DNA of 64,000 bases. It comes from Mycosarcoma maydis (Eukaryota > Basidiomycota > Ustilaginomycetes > Ustilaginales). Shown here in pieces: positions 10,944 through 20,941 of the stretch. The notes below the pieces were generated by a model. The model was given only the letters and a program-made list of their open reading frames with translations. It did not search any database and was not told the origin of the DNA. Made by a program: the position numbers and the translations under genes. Numbering within the stretch: position 1 is the first letter of the stretch; the number at the start of each line of letters is the position of its first letter. The stretch lies in assembly GCF_000328475.2 (NCBI RefSeq), contig NC_026478.1, positions 2,046,001 to 2,110,000 of the forward strand, written 5' to 3'.

Positions 10944-11321
10944 CCCAGGTGAGAAATCGACGCCATCAATTCACGAATCCCACACACACAGAACATCCCC
11001 GACAAAACCCGNNNNNNNNNNNNNNNNNNNNNNNNNNNNNNNNNNNNNNNNNNNNNNNNNNNNNNNNNNNNNNNNNNNNNNNNNNNNNNNNNNNNNNNNN
11101 NNNNNNNNNNNACAGCAGTTGAAATGGGACGAGATACAATGACAAGATACGACTGTTGAAGTGATCATTAGGGATATACCAGAGACTGAAACGCATGAGA
11201 AAAGAGTACGATGGAAAAAAGAAGAGATGGCGATGTGTGGAATCGCAAAGCACCGATGAAGGAAAAGAGAGTCAGCAGGCACAGACGGCAGTGACAGAGT
11301 GTACGCTGCTGATGCGATGAG
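10944..11321. other. Convergent intergenic region with an assembly gap
   Basis: This is the 3' flank shared by SAD1 and the antizyme gene. It includes 100 unknown bases, so content and true length are uncertain. No gene is visible in the known parts. Confidence 0.7.
11012..11111. other. Assembly gap of 100 N
   Basis: There are exactly 100 consecutive N. The round number suggests a scaffold gap of unknown size, not a measured one. It lies between two gene ends and breaks no recognised reading frame. Confidence 0.98.
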
Positions 11322-12855
11322 CTAAAGCTCAATGGCGACAAGCACAAGGCCGTTCTGAAGCTGCAAACCCGAGATGGGGTCGGTCTCTGGCAGATTGGCA
11401 TGTCCACCTCCGAGCTGATCCGATTCTTTAGCAGCAGCAACAAGTGCACCGCCAACGTAGCAGAGACCATGGAGGACCGAGGCAAAGTCACGCATTGCCT
11501 TGTTGAGACAGACCATGACCGAGTCACATCCAAGCTTGTCGCTTGCAGCATCGAGCACTGCCAGCACCTGTTCTCTCAGCAAGGTAGCGTCGACGACGGA
11601 TGGCATGCTAACATAGAGCGTACGCTGCGAGTCAGCCGAGCTGTCGCTGCTGCTCGTAGAGCTGATCGAGCTGGATGGCTGAGTAGGAGCGATTGCGCCG
11701 GATTTGATCACAGCGCCACTCCAACCAGGGCTGATCAGTTCCACACCAGCATCCTCGACTGAGAGATCGCCAGGGACGTTTGCAAAGATGCGATGCAAAA
11801 ATGCATGGGCAGACTTTTGTGCATGGTGGCGGACGTCGTTGTCGGGACTGATTTCAGGAGTGGCAGGCATGAGCTCGCCCCTCTGCGTAGCGATACTCGA
11901 GACGTTGGCCGATTCGGGTCCGAGCGCATGTTGCGGATTGGTGCGATCCGGTGCCGAAGAAAGGAGGAGCGACTGCGCTGCTTGAACGAGCTGATCGATG
12001 GTCGCCTGTGAGGTGTCGTCCGAGAAGTCGGATTCGGCAACGGATTCCAACTCGCTGTCACAAGGGGTCTGGCCGGTATAGATGACATCGGTCGAGATGT
12101 CCGCATCGCGCGCATGGGCAGGTAGAGGGCGGCTCCAGCTGCGTGGAGCTCGCTCGTGGACATCAAAGTGCCTTGAAGGTGAAGGACGCTGTGACTGAGG
12201 TAAACGTCCCAATTCGCCCAAGGATGGCAATCGAACGGGGGCAAGGCCAGGCGAGTGTGGCGGGGTATCGGGGGGAGAGTCGGGAAGCTGTGCAGCGGTG
12301 ACATTTCGGTGCGCATTGTTCGAGAGCGCCGGGATGGTGGCAGGATGAGCTGCACGGAAGATAGGAACAGCAACGGCCGGGGCTGGCACACCGCTGCTGT
12401 ACGGACGGTGCCAGCTGGAGCGTAGATTGGACTGCTGCTGGTGAGCGAGCGCATTTGAGGTTGAATTTGGATTAGGCGTCGATGCGGTGGTCGCACTGGG
12501 ACGAGCGGCAACGACGTTGGCGTCAGAAGAGGAAAGGGTGATAGAAGTAGACGTGGAAGCTTGCTGCGAAGCGACCCCTCTCACAGGTGCACTTCGACCT
12601 GGACTCTGCAGGGACGAGTTGTTGTATCCAGGCATTTCTGCTTTGAGGACGTCAGGACCACCACTTGACCACGGTGCTCAACGTGGTGGACTGCTGCTGG
12701 CCACGAGGGTAGCCAGCAGCAGCAGCAGCAGCAGCAGCATTATTGGTGTTGGTGAGAGCATGGTTGCGCGAGTAAGGAACCCCATCGGAGCCAGCACCTG
12801 CGCTAAAGGAGCTGACGGGGGACAAATGGGGTTGATTCAGATTATCGGTGGTCAT
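11322..12855 (-). CDS. OAZ1: Ornithine decarboxylase antizyme, expressed by +1 programmed frameshift
   Basis: Antizyme binds ornithine decarboxylase monomers, sends them to the proteasome and restrains polyamine uptake. Frame 1 starts at ATG 12855 and has 67 codons, ending with TCC (12657-12655) and then TGA (12654-12652). Skipping the T at 12654 continues as GAC GTC CTC into the long frame to TAG at 11322, giving about 510 residues in total. The last ~150 residues carry the antizyme domain: an LYVSMP strand, then LAVLDAASDKLGCDSVMVCL, an FASVLHGL helix and a closing GLVLVAIEL strand. Before this lies a long Ser/Pro-rich disordered part, so the protein is about twice the length of animal antizymes. 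Frame 1 contains an eight-Ala run. Shifting at TCC TGA is the established antizyme mechanism and is stimulated by polyamines. Upstream starts in frame 1 are possible but less likely. Confidence 0.93.
12652..12657 (-). promoter_or_regulatory. Antizyme +1 ribosomal frameshift site TCC TGA
   Basis: Read on the minus strand, the end of frame 1 is TGG TGG TCC TGA C. TCC followed by TGA is the classical antizyme shift site. A +1 move gives Ser-Asp and enters the antizyme-domain frame six codons before its first internal Met (12635). A hairpin 5' of the site is possible at 12687-12668. Confidence 0.93.
12715..12738 (-). repeat. Trinucleotide repeat (GCT)8 encoding Ala8 in antizyme frame 1
   Basis: There are eight perfect AGC units on the plus strand, read as GCT on the minus strand. 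They lie about 20 codons before the frameshift site. Length change in steps of three would keep the frame. Confidence 0.9.
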
Positions 12856-13789
12856 TTTTATGAAGCGCAGGCGAACAGCTTGGCGGTATAAGTGGAGAAA
12901 AGTACAGAGAGCCGATTGACGTTGACAGATGTCTAGTCGAGTATGCTGCGAGCGGCAAGAAAGGAGGTAAAGCGTTGAAGATAAGATGGAGTGCAAATGA
13001 TGGAAAGTAGCAAGGCGAAAAGGACGCTTTGAGATAGCTCTCCAAGCAGGTCACGAGTCGTGAGTTGGGGATAACAACGAATGTCGACCACGAGCACCGA
13101 GCGTGGAGCACAGAGCGGAGCCATTCACGATTCACGATTCATGATTTATCATTCACGATTCACATTCAGTCATCGCAGCCACCAAGCTCAGCAACGCAGC
13201 CGAGTCCGTGAGTGTCGAGACTGGAGAGACCCTTTTGGCAAGGGAGAATTAGAATTTAGATTCGTGATTTTGGAGCAGCGAACGGCGGGACTTGTGCAAT
13301 GTGCGTCAAATCCGCCTACAACCTCAGTCACTCAGTCAAGCGTAATCGTGGCAGATGGCGACAGATGGGGGCGAATTCCAAAGAAAACTTGTTCCCCCCT
13401 GAACATATTCCAGCCAGGGCCAAAAAAAAGGTTGGACGAAGGAATAGACTGACTGCTTTTCTGCCTGAAGATTGGTTGTGAAGATTGGTTGTTTTTTAAG
13501 ACTCGCCTGTTGAACAGCTCACTCATCGAATTTCTCTCAATTCAAATGTCTTAACGAGACTGCTTGACGAGATGGCGTCATCTGCTATCACGAACTCTCG
13601 GACGAAAAAAAACTCCAAGCATCTGCAAGCTTTTAGCATTGGTGATTCAGGGTCCAGCTATGCTCCACCTCGGCCGCCCAGAGTCACTCTTGACTGACTT
13701 GCTACGCCCAGTTTCAATGCATCTGACCTTTAGACGTTATACTTGTGCAACCACCACATGAACGACTGTTTTGGGCTGACTAACGATTG
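12856..13789. promoter_or_regulatory. Divergent intergenic region between antizyme and ESS2
   Basis: Genes on both sides are read outwards. The region holds a dense (ATTCACG)n-type array at 13123-13164 and a GTCACGAGTCGTGAGT stretch near 13051. No further gene is supported. The antizyme leader presumably lies in the left part. Confidence 0.5.
13123..13164. repeat. ATTCACG heptamer array (degenerate)
   Basis: It reads ATTCACG, ATTCACG, ATTCATG, then a spacer and another ATTCACG. It is a member of the TCACG intergenic motif family. Confidence 0.8.
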
Positions 13790-15604
13790 ATGCCGCTGCG
13801 CAAAGAACCGCCAACGCCTCGCTCAGCCGCTGTCAATGCTCGCCTCGATTCGAACAACGATGTGGGCCCGTCGAGGTCAGGTCTAGCACCCTTGATCCCA
13901 TTCAAGCCGGGACAGACGTCGTTGCGTAAACAAGCAATCTTGACGGAAGAAGAGTACACTTGCGCCTTATCCTCGATCATCAAGCGCGACTTCTTCCCGG
14001 ACCTCGATCGGATCACGGCTGAAAACGAGTATCTGGCTGCGGTGGAGGCAGAGGAGCCGGCGCGCATACGAATCGCCCTGGATCGCTTGCTGCGACTGGA
14101 CGGGCGGACGAATGCTAGTCCAGCACCACAGCGAGCTAGCAAGCGGAGCCGCAATCATCTGTCGAGAGCTTCAGCAGCGGCAAGGAACGACAGTGGTGAA
14201 TGGGACAATACTCCGATCGCCTTTGGCTCGTCTTCCGAGGTGTTCGATCCGACCTTCACGCCTGCCGAATCAACCATATGGCTGGATCACCAAGGTGAAC
14301 CTCAGCACGAAGCCGAAGCCGAGGCCGCACCCGCTTCAGGTATCCATCCAGATCTCGACCTCTCCTTGGCCCATTTCCAGTCGCGCTACACCTCGGAAGA
14401 CAATGCGAGCTTCTCACAGCTTCTCGACCGGGACAACGAGCTACGCAAACGTAAACACGCCCATCTCTTTGCACATGAAGCAGCATCCGGAAAGCGTCGC
14501 CAACAGCTGATAGATGCGGAGAGGCGCGATGCAGAAAGGGGCAAACGACTGATGCTAGAGGCGAGCCCAGATGATTCGAACATGTCGGAAGAGGCGACAG
14601 AAATGCTCTTGATCGAGGGTAGCGATGCAAAGGTAGAGGAGAAAAGCGCCACGGCGGCGGCGGTGACGGTGACAGGACAGAGGCCGGAAACCAGCAGTGA
14701 AAAGGATCCGATGGACGATCTCGTCCTCGTTTGCGAGCCACGACAAGACGATCGACGGACAGCAAGCGGTCTGCATCGCTGGAAATACACGGCGCGCAAC
14801 GCGCTCATGTTCGGTGCAGATGCCAATGAGTCATATCTGCATGCTCGGCCTCTCGGTGTCACTGCCGATCACGAGGCGTCGAGACCACAAACAAATTTTA
14901 CAGCGCTTCGGCTTGGCGAACAATCCAACTCTCACACAGCAGTACGCCACGTCGACGCGCCGCAGAGTGAAGCCGGATGGTGTGCTTCCACTTCTCGCCT
15001 CGACGCTGCCATTCAACGCGGTCGAGCTGGGTCGTTTACCTCTCCGGTAGCTTCTGCCTCCGGTGACGAAACGCCCAAAGTTAACGGCTACGGCTTTGTG
15101 ACGCCCTACTCGACACCCCAGTCTGGCAACAGCCAGTCCGTGGACGGTGAGATGCATTTACGTGTCTACAATGCGATCAAACGCTCGCGTCAGCACCATG
15201 TAACGGCATCCACCAGCATCGACGATATCGCTGCGCGTGCATGTGGATTTCAACTGCCTCGGTTGGATAAACGCGAACAGCTCGCAGAGAAACTCACCAG
15301 TACGCCTAAGCTGAAGCGAGCGGCAGAGCGCGCGTCGACGCCATACGGACAGGCGAGGTATACTGGATTGACGCGTTTGAGAACGAGTGCATTCGGCAGA
15401 TCGCCACAGAAGATGCGCGACAAAGTGGGAGGTCTCACGCCAGCGGCAAAGGCTCTGTTGGATAGAAGCACACGTGGTCTCACCCCTGCGTCGGCTCGAC
15501 AACGCGTAGCTAGCCCAATTGCATCGCAGCGCCATGATGCTAACACAGCAAAATCGTTAGGAGACAGAAGCTGGACCCCTACATCTCAACGCACACGACA
15601 TTGA
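13790..15604 (+). CDS. ESS2: Ess2/DGCR14-family nuclear splicing protein
   Basis: The protein has 604 residues from the ATG at 13790; the TTG just before it is not needed. The N-terminal family signature is at about residues 45-85: a KQAILTEEEYTCALSSII helix, then KRDFFPDLDRI and an ENEYL helix. Charged helical segments follow around 200-260 (SFSQLLDRDNELRKRKHAHLF). The conserved TARNALMF/GADA patch is near 330-345, and the C-terminal STPYG and LTPAAKALLDR repeats are near 520-590. Ess2 (Bis1 in fission yeast, DGCR14 in mammals) is a nuclear protein that travels with late spliceosomal complexes. It stands back to back with antizyme and lies in the same stretch as Sad1, another splicing factor. 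No intron is needed. Confidence 0.92.
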   Translation: MPLRKEPPTPRSAAVNARLDSNNDVGPSRSGLAPLIPFKPGQTSLRKQAILTEEEYTCALSSIIKRDFFPDLDRITAENEYLAAVEAEEPARIRIALDRLLRLDGRTNASPAPQRASKRSRNHLSRASAAARNDSGEWDNTPIAFGSSSEVFDPTFTPAESTIWLDHQGEPQHEAEAEAAPASGIHPDLDLSLAHFQSRYTSEDNASFSQLLDRDNELRKRKHAHLFAHEAASGKRRQQLIDAERRDAERGKRLMLEASPDDSNMSEEATEMLLIEGSDAKVEEKSATAAAVTVTGQRPETSSEKDPMDDLVLVCEPRQDDRRTASGLHRWKYTARNALMFGADANESYLHARPLGVTADHEASRPQTNFTALRLGEQSNSHTAVRHVDAPQSEAGWCASTSRLDAAIQRGRAGSFTSPVASASGDETPKVNGYGFVTPYSTPQSGNSQSVDGEMHLRVYNAIKRSRQHHVTASTSIDDIAARACGFQLPRLDKREQLAEKLTSTPKLKRAAERASTPYGQARYTGLTRLRTSAFGRSPQKMRDKVGGLTPAAKALLDRSTRGLTPASARQRVASPIASQRHDANTAKSLGDRSWTPTSQRTRH

Positions 15605-15770
15605 AGTCTACCTTGACACACACTCGTGACTGTATCAATCGTGAATACAGACGTGAAATAACGCATAAACTACCTTGGATTGCAATAGCATTCCGTGGGG
15701 TTTGAAAATAATACATCGAGCATCAAACCACGAACACAAGACCATAGACATGATTTTTCAATGCTAGACG

Positions 15771-16841
15771 CTACGCCTCGTTTGGCAGGATGACGACCTT
15801 GAGACCGCTGACGCCTTGCTTGTTGATTTTGAGTGCCTCTTCAACACTGTTCAGGCCACCTTGCACCACTTGAGTCCTGTTCAACGAGACCTTGCCAGTT
15901 GCGACGTAACCGTCCTCGCCACCCAGATGGGCAGCGAGCGGTTCGGAGACGTACCTGTAGGCGGGGTTGCTGCCGATACCGAGAATGTTTGACACCTCGA
16001 CGTTTGGTTTGCCATCGACCTTGGATTGGGCGGCGGCCTTTTCGTCGGCCGGCGTGACGGTGATCACTTTACCACCTTGGAGCGCTTGCAGAATTTGCAC
16101 GGCGAGGAGCTGCGTGGAGGCGGACGAGATCGAGTCGTACACCCACGTCGCTTCAGAGTTGGAGTCAATGGCAGCAATAAACTCGGAAGCGGTGGTGGCT
16201 TGGGATCGATCCAATACTTGGGTGGCACCGAGATTCTTGAGGTAGTCAAAGTGCGATGCGCTGGAAGAGGTGATGATGTGATCAAAGCCGGAGAGCTTAG
16301 CGAACTGGATGACGTACTGTCCAACCGATGAAGAGCCGCCCAAGATAATGGCGGTCTTGCCCTTACCCACGCTGTCGCCGTTCTTGTCCCAGGGAGCAGC
16401 GAGACTCAGTCCGCTGTTGTGGTACAAGCCAGTAGCAGCCGCCATACCCGCTACCCAGAAGGTGGCAGCTTGGTCGTCAGAAACTTTTTTGGGCGTCTTT
16501 GCAGCGAGGCTTGCAGGAATCTTGGCGTATTGCTGGAAAGTAGACGAATCGTAGTTGCCCAGAATGCCCTGGAAGAACACACGTTCGCCAACGGTGTGCG
16601 ACTTGACAGACGAGCCGACGGCGACAACTTCACCAGCTGCATCCGAGCCGAGGACCGCAGGGAACTCGGTAATAAAGATGCGGTAGTCGCGGATCTTCCA
16701 ATCAACAGGGTTAATGGCAGTGGCGGTGATCTTGACGGCAATCTCGTCGGCGGCGAGCGAGCCGAGCGAACGGTCGACCACTTTGTGCTGCGCACCCGCT
16801 TCCGGCACCACAGCGGCCAAGTGAGAGGAAGGAAGAGACAT
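15771..16841 (-). CDS. MDR-family zinc-independent oxidoreductase (quinone oxidoreductase/enoyl reductase-like)
   Basis: The protein has 356 residues and starts at ATG 16841. The N-terminal GroES-like domain carries AINPVDWKIRDY and LGSDAAGEVVAVGSSV. A Rossmann domain follows, with the NAD(P)H loop AIILGGSSSVGQYVIQFAKL at about 165-185 and a LGATQVLDR strand. The Cys cluster of the structural-zinc alcohol dehydrogenases is absent. This fits the CipB/ToxD-like fungal branch of medium-chain reductases that use NADPH. The substrate is unknown. A good TATA box lies about 95 bp upstream of the start. The 3' end is 166 bp from the end of ESS2, and the two genes converge. Confidence 0.9.
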   Translation of the reverse strand: MSLPSSHLAAVVPEAGAQHKVVDRSLGSLAADEIAVKITATAINPVDWKIRDYRIFITEFPAVLGSDAAGEVVAVGSSVKSHTVGERVFFQGILGNYDSSTFQQYAKIPASLAAKTPKKVSDDQAATFWVAGMAAATGLYHNSGLSLAAPWDKNGDSVGKGKTAIILGGSSSVGQYVIQFAKLSGFDHIITSSSASHFDYLKNLGATQVLDRSQATTASEFIAAIDSNSEATWVYDSISSASTQLLAVQILQALQGGKVITVTPADEKAAAQSKVDGKPNVEVSNILGIGSNPAYRYVSEPLAAHLGGEDGYVATGKVSLNRTQVVQGGLNSVEEALKINKQGVSGLKVVILPNEA

Positions 16842-16930
16842 GATGGCGTGAATGAAATTGGATCGACTGGGATTGAGATCGAGCTTGAGGGTAGGTGGAT
16901 TTGCAGAAACGCGTTGCAGACAAGTCTGGC

Positions 16931-16938
16931 TATTTATA
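16931..16938 (-). promoter_or_regulatory. TATA box of the MDR oxidoreductase gene
   Basis: TATAAATA on the minus strand, about 95 bp before the ATG at 16841. This is a plausible spacing for a fungal TATA promoter with a short leader. Confidence 0.5.
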
Positions 16939-17170
16939 TGGCTACGCTCGCATCACAACTGGTATCAAGTCGTCCCTGGTCGGGTGAACTTGATAGAAGC
17001 ATGCCGTTCTCTTTGTGCCGGCTGCAGATTAGAATCTCGAAATCACGAATGCAAGCTTTTGTGGAGGAAGCTCGGCGATAGTCACGATTCACGATTTGTG
17101 ATTCTGCTTCTATGACCCAATGCAAATCACCAAGTCACGTCACGTCACGAGTCGAACGCACATCATCGGC

Positions 17171-17194
17171 AATCACGAATCACGAATCACGAAT
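17171..17194. repeat. AATCACG heptamer tandem array
   Basis: Three perfect AATCACG units followed by AAT. It is the cleanest copy in this intergenic region. Confidence 0.9.
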
Positions 17195-17781
17195 TCTTTC
17201 GCTGCTTTCCTCGCAGACACGCAAAAGTTCACAGATTTAAGAACAAACGCCGCGCGTCCTTTGTTTTTCGCCTGCACGATAAAAATCGAATCGGACTTAA
17301 GCTGACCGAATTTTAAATGTTGAGAAACAGCAACACATGTCAGCCAAAGAGTTGCGCCACTTCTGTTGGCCGGTGACGTGTGAGCCGGTGGCAATCGTGA
17401 ATTGGGCCGTACTGAACTGTACTCACAATCACGAATTCGTGATTGTACAGTGACGAGTATGTCCACGAATCATACAGTAGCAACATTCGTGATTCACGAT
17501 TCACGTAACCTATTTCGTAGACACCCACGACTTGAGAATCACGAAAATTCTTCACGTAACCACAGCGGTCATGCCAGCTCTCGGTCATGTCACGCTGCCT
17601 GTCACATACGGCCATCTTTTCCATGCGCCAGACGCTGCCTAACTTAGCTCCGATTTCTCCCTCCGCGGATCGGCTACTGATGGAGCTGTCCAACGCTTCG
17701 GTTCTAGAAGGGCCGAGCTTTCCATACCCTGATTGCCGCGTTGCTGAGCCAACAAATGCAGAACAACCTTCACGATCAATA

Positions 17782-19791
17782 CTACCTGTGTTGTCCTGCT
17801 AGCTGCCGGCGCTCCCACTCTGCGTGTGCCCTTCGGTAGCCTTTGTCGTGTCCAAGTCAATGCACTTCTGTGTCAGCATAGGCACAAGCCCGCTTTCATT
17901 GCAACAGAAAAGATCGACCTACTCACCTAGGGCGTTGAGTCGAGGGCCGTGCTCGTTGGTAGCGCGATGTGTGTTCAAATCTATTGTGTTGCTCAATTGG
18001 AAGTCAGGACAAGGTTGCAGACACGATCGCGAGGCAAAAGCACACAGTAGGGCGTCAGGAAGTGTAAGTGTGCCGACTGGAAAAAAACCGTAGAGCGTCG
18101 TCATGGATGTCGATTCACCTGCGGCGCGTCATTCACGATTGCGTTGACTTACGGTTGAGTGTACCATAGGCCTTTTCGCAACCGTCGTAATCGCATCGAT
18201 ACTTGCGTTCCACCTCCTCCGACTTTCGACGTCGACGAATGCGTCGGATGCCCTCACTACCCGTTGAGCTACCTTGCCCGTAGCTGTTTCCGTCCCCGTC
18301 CGATACAAACTGTCCAGAAAGAGCTTGCGTAGCAGAAACAAATTGTCCGTTCGGTGCTCGATACCAGATGCGCTTCCTCGACCCAATACAGCCCTCCTCC
18401 ATTCGGCCCCCGAGCAAGTTTGCGCTCACATTCACGCTGCTTGTACCTGGCCTAGTAAAGGCCTCTCCTTGTAAAGGCGATCCTCCTCGTCGAAAGGGTA
18501 GATCGACACTGTTATAATGACCACGATTTAGCTCTGCCGCTGCTCCATGCCGATTGACGCAGGTTCTAGCTTCGAGCTCCTCTGCTTCCTCCGGCCTGCT
18601 CACAGGCTCGTTCCGCCCGTCAGCCTCAAGAGATTCAAGGTCGGCTTGACTCGACCACGTCTCGCGCAGCATTGTGCTGAGTTCTGGTAGCGATCTGCTG
18701 AAAGACAGCGAGCTTGAGTTTTCACTCGTCAAAAGTCCATCAGATCCATTGTTCCCAAGCATGATGGAATTTCTCGAAGTGTTGTCGAAGCTCGGCCCTG
18801 CATAGTTTGAAGAAAGCCCCCACATTGGGTTCTGGGTCAAACAGCTCGTTGCAGTCTGGTAATCAGGATGCCCTAACTGCAGCGTTGCATTGTCATATCC
18901 CGGCTGCATCGTGTTCATCGCTTTGTCTAGGTTTGACAGATATGGTTGCAGCCATTCTTCGCCAGGTGTCGTCGTCTTCGAATCTTCCAGGCTCACAGAG
19001 TCCCGACCGAAGCATGATCGGCAAGACTCCAAAGCCGGGGACGTGCAAAGATTCAAGTCTCGGACTCTTGCTGCAATAGCTCCATGCTTTGCTTGCTGCG
19101 TGTCCAAGCTGGAGGCGGACTGGGCTGGGCATGGTTCTAAAAAGTGATGCTCCAGAGTGTACAGCTCGGAGAGAGAGTAGAACGTCTCTCCTGGCGATGC
19201 AAGGGCGAGTCGTGCCTCTCTGGCCATTCGGATCAAGGTTGGCACAGCATGCGTTGCCATTGCCCCGAACGAGGGTTGATGGACGAGACTGTTGCCAAAA
19301 GGTGGTGCTAGGGTCGCTGCTGAGCCAAAGCCAAACCCTTGCAGGCTTTGCAGTTGATCGTCATCAGCATTACAGTCGAGTTCCTCATTTTGCGAAGACA
19401 GGTTGGCAACAGGCATATGTGTATTGCCAGCATGACATATCTCTGAATGGAAGGCCTCGCCAGAGAAAGCTTGCTGTACATCGCCTTGCATATGTCCAAC
19501 GTCGAGGACGTGTCCACGGTCTTTATCCCGAGCCGTGAACAGGTCTGTTTCGCCAGTCGGCACGACCCCAGGTGCTACATGAAAGTCTTGAGATTCGATC
19601 CATCCAGGAGTTTGCAGCAGTTCCGGGTCCGAGCTGCAGTCGAGGTTTGCGGTTACTTCAAGATCTGCTTTTTCGAATGGATTCAAGCTGGAGACGTTTT
19701 TTGGCGGTACTGTATTCGAACGAGCTGGCAGATTGGCAAAGACGGCGCCCAATCCACTGCCTCCTGACCACAGAGTGGTGTTCCGGTCCAT
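17782..19791 (-). CDS. C2H2 zinc-finger protein, three exons
   Basis: The long first exon starts at ATG 19791. It would stop at 18133 inside the zinc finger, after YRCDYDGCEKAYGTLN. Splicing 18152-17981 (GTAAGT to TAG) joins AACC to ATTTGAAC and restores GTLNHLNTHRATNEHGPR, giving C-x4-C-x12-H-x5-H. A second intron from 17926 (GTGAGT) probably ends at 17841, giving a tail GYRRAHAEWERRQ and a stop at 17782, for 583 residues. The spacing of the Tyr and Trp after HGP matches the usual fungal finger extension (HGPKR..EFKE.R..W). If intron 2 is retained, the protein stops at 17919 instead. The first ~520 residues are Ser-rich and lack other domains. A basic RRIRRRRK stretch just before the finger may be a nuclear signal. 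It is a likely DNA-binding protein with unknown targets. Exon 3 is less certain than exon 2. Confidence 0.78.
17841..17926 (-). other. Intron 2 of the C2H2 gene (acceptor uncertain)
   Basis: The donor is a strong GTGAGT after CTAG. The acceptor AAAG at 17841 is weak but yields the family-like tail. Alternatives are CAG ending at 17868, which gives an immediate stop, and GCAG ending at 17820. Confidence 0.5.
17981..18152 (-). other. Intron 1 of the C2H2 gene
   Basis: A 172-nt intron, GTAAGT to AATAG. Its removal completes the zinc finger. It contains an AATCGTGAAT motif near 18131-18140, which belongs to the intergenic motif family. Confidence 0.8.
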
Positions 19792-20941
19792 GTTGAGTGG
19801 AGATGATGCGACAAGGCGTCCTCGATCAGGGAAATCAGCGGAGACTCAGCACCATCGACTCGAATGTTGTTGTCTGGCAGCGGATCGCAGACTCTTGTCG
19901 ATTAAAATGGAAGATCAAAACGAGGTCTTCTTTATACAGGTCCTGCCTCAGTCAGACGGTATGTCATTGTGCTCAGGACGAGTAGACCTTTCCTCGAGCG
20001 AGTTCGCTCCGGGCTGATGCCAACTCACATTATACCGAGATTCTGCAGGCACAGCGACCGTGCACTCCACTCTGTCCATCGCAGAGACATGTCTGCCGTT
20101 CAGGTCCGCCGTCCAATTACGCCCTTGCCGTTAGCCACCCCAGCGGAGTCGGACAGTAGAGAGATTGGCCGATTCAAGGTCATGCGGAGATAGTTTCGTT
20201 TCTTCGAATGATCACATCGAGATCTTGGGGTGTGCTGTAAGCTAAGGCCGTCCGAACATATTTTCTCTGTGCAAGGGAGACAGCAGAAGACGATCTCTTT
20301 TGTGTAAATTCGTAGCCATTGGCGTTGTGCACCACATGACAATGTGATCTCTCAGTATTCGGGGAACTTGCTTTCGTAAACGCCAAGTGTTCCCTTCTCC
20401 TCCTATGCCCGGATGGTCAATACATAACTCAACTCGTCACAATCACGATTGGCGTTGCAATGTTTCAAGCTTCGCGCCTCCCGATCGTCACCACTTTGAC
20501 CGGGATATGAAATGCACAGAGAGGTACAGTATCACCCAACGAACGACAAGACGTTCTTGTGTGAAGGAACGTCATCATTGGTTTGTTAGATAACCTTTGT
20601 AGCCATTATTGCCAGCGTGATCGGTTCTGAGTCCTTATAGACCTCGGATAGTATGGTCGAATGCGACCAAGCAAACATGTGGCGACACTTCGTGATAGCC
20701 GTACGTCTGAATTGCGACGTTTGGCAAGCACTAGATCCGCTCCTGTCACCGAGTCTCAACTCCCCTCATGTGCAAACAGCTGGTTTGCTTCGCTTCTGCT
20801 GCATCGCCACAAGTTTCCATTCTCTCTCGCTACGTCATGCAGCAGAACATGTCAGAGCGCCATGGGGAAAAGCGCCGCGGCGCATAGTCGCATTACCCTC
20901 TACAAGGTGCTCAGAGGAGCTGCAATGGTCTCGGGTCCACT
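19792..20941. promoter_or_regulatory. Promoter region of the C2H2 gene
   Basis: About 1.15 kb with no supported gene. On the minus strand TATAAA (19936-19931) lies about 140 bp before the ATG. One AATCACGATT motif is present near 20440. The right end is the 3' flank of the acidic protein gene. Confidence 0.5.
19931..19936 (-). promoter_or_regulatory. Possible TATA box of the C2H2 gene
   Basis: TATAAA on the minus strand, about 140 bp upstream of the start codon. Motif and position are the only evidence. Confidence 0.3.

Larger units (their letters stand above)
16842..17781. promoter_or_regulatory. Promoter region of the MDR oxidoreductase, rich in TCACG heptamers
   Basis: No gene is supported. 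The stretch holds at least six separate TCACG-family motifs or arrays: about 17038, 17082-17105, 17140-17155, 17171-17194, 17426-17450 and 17487-17510. It also holds the TATA box of the oxidoreductase. The right end is the 3' flank of the zinc-finger gene. Confidence 0.6.
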
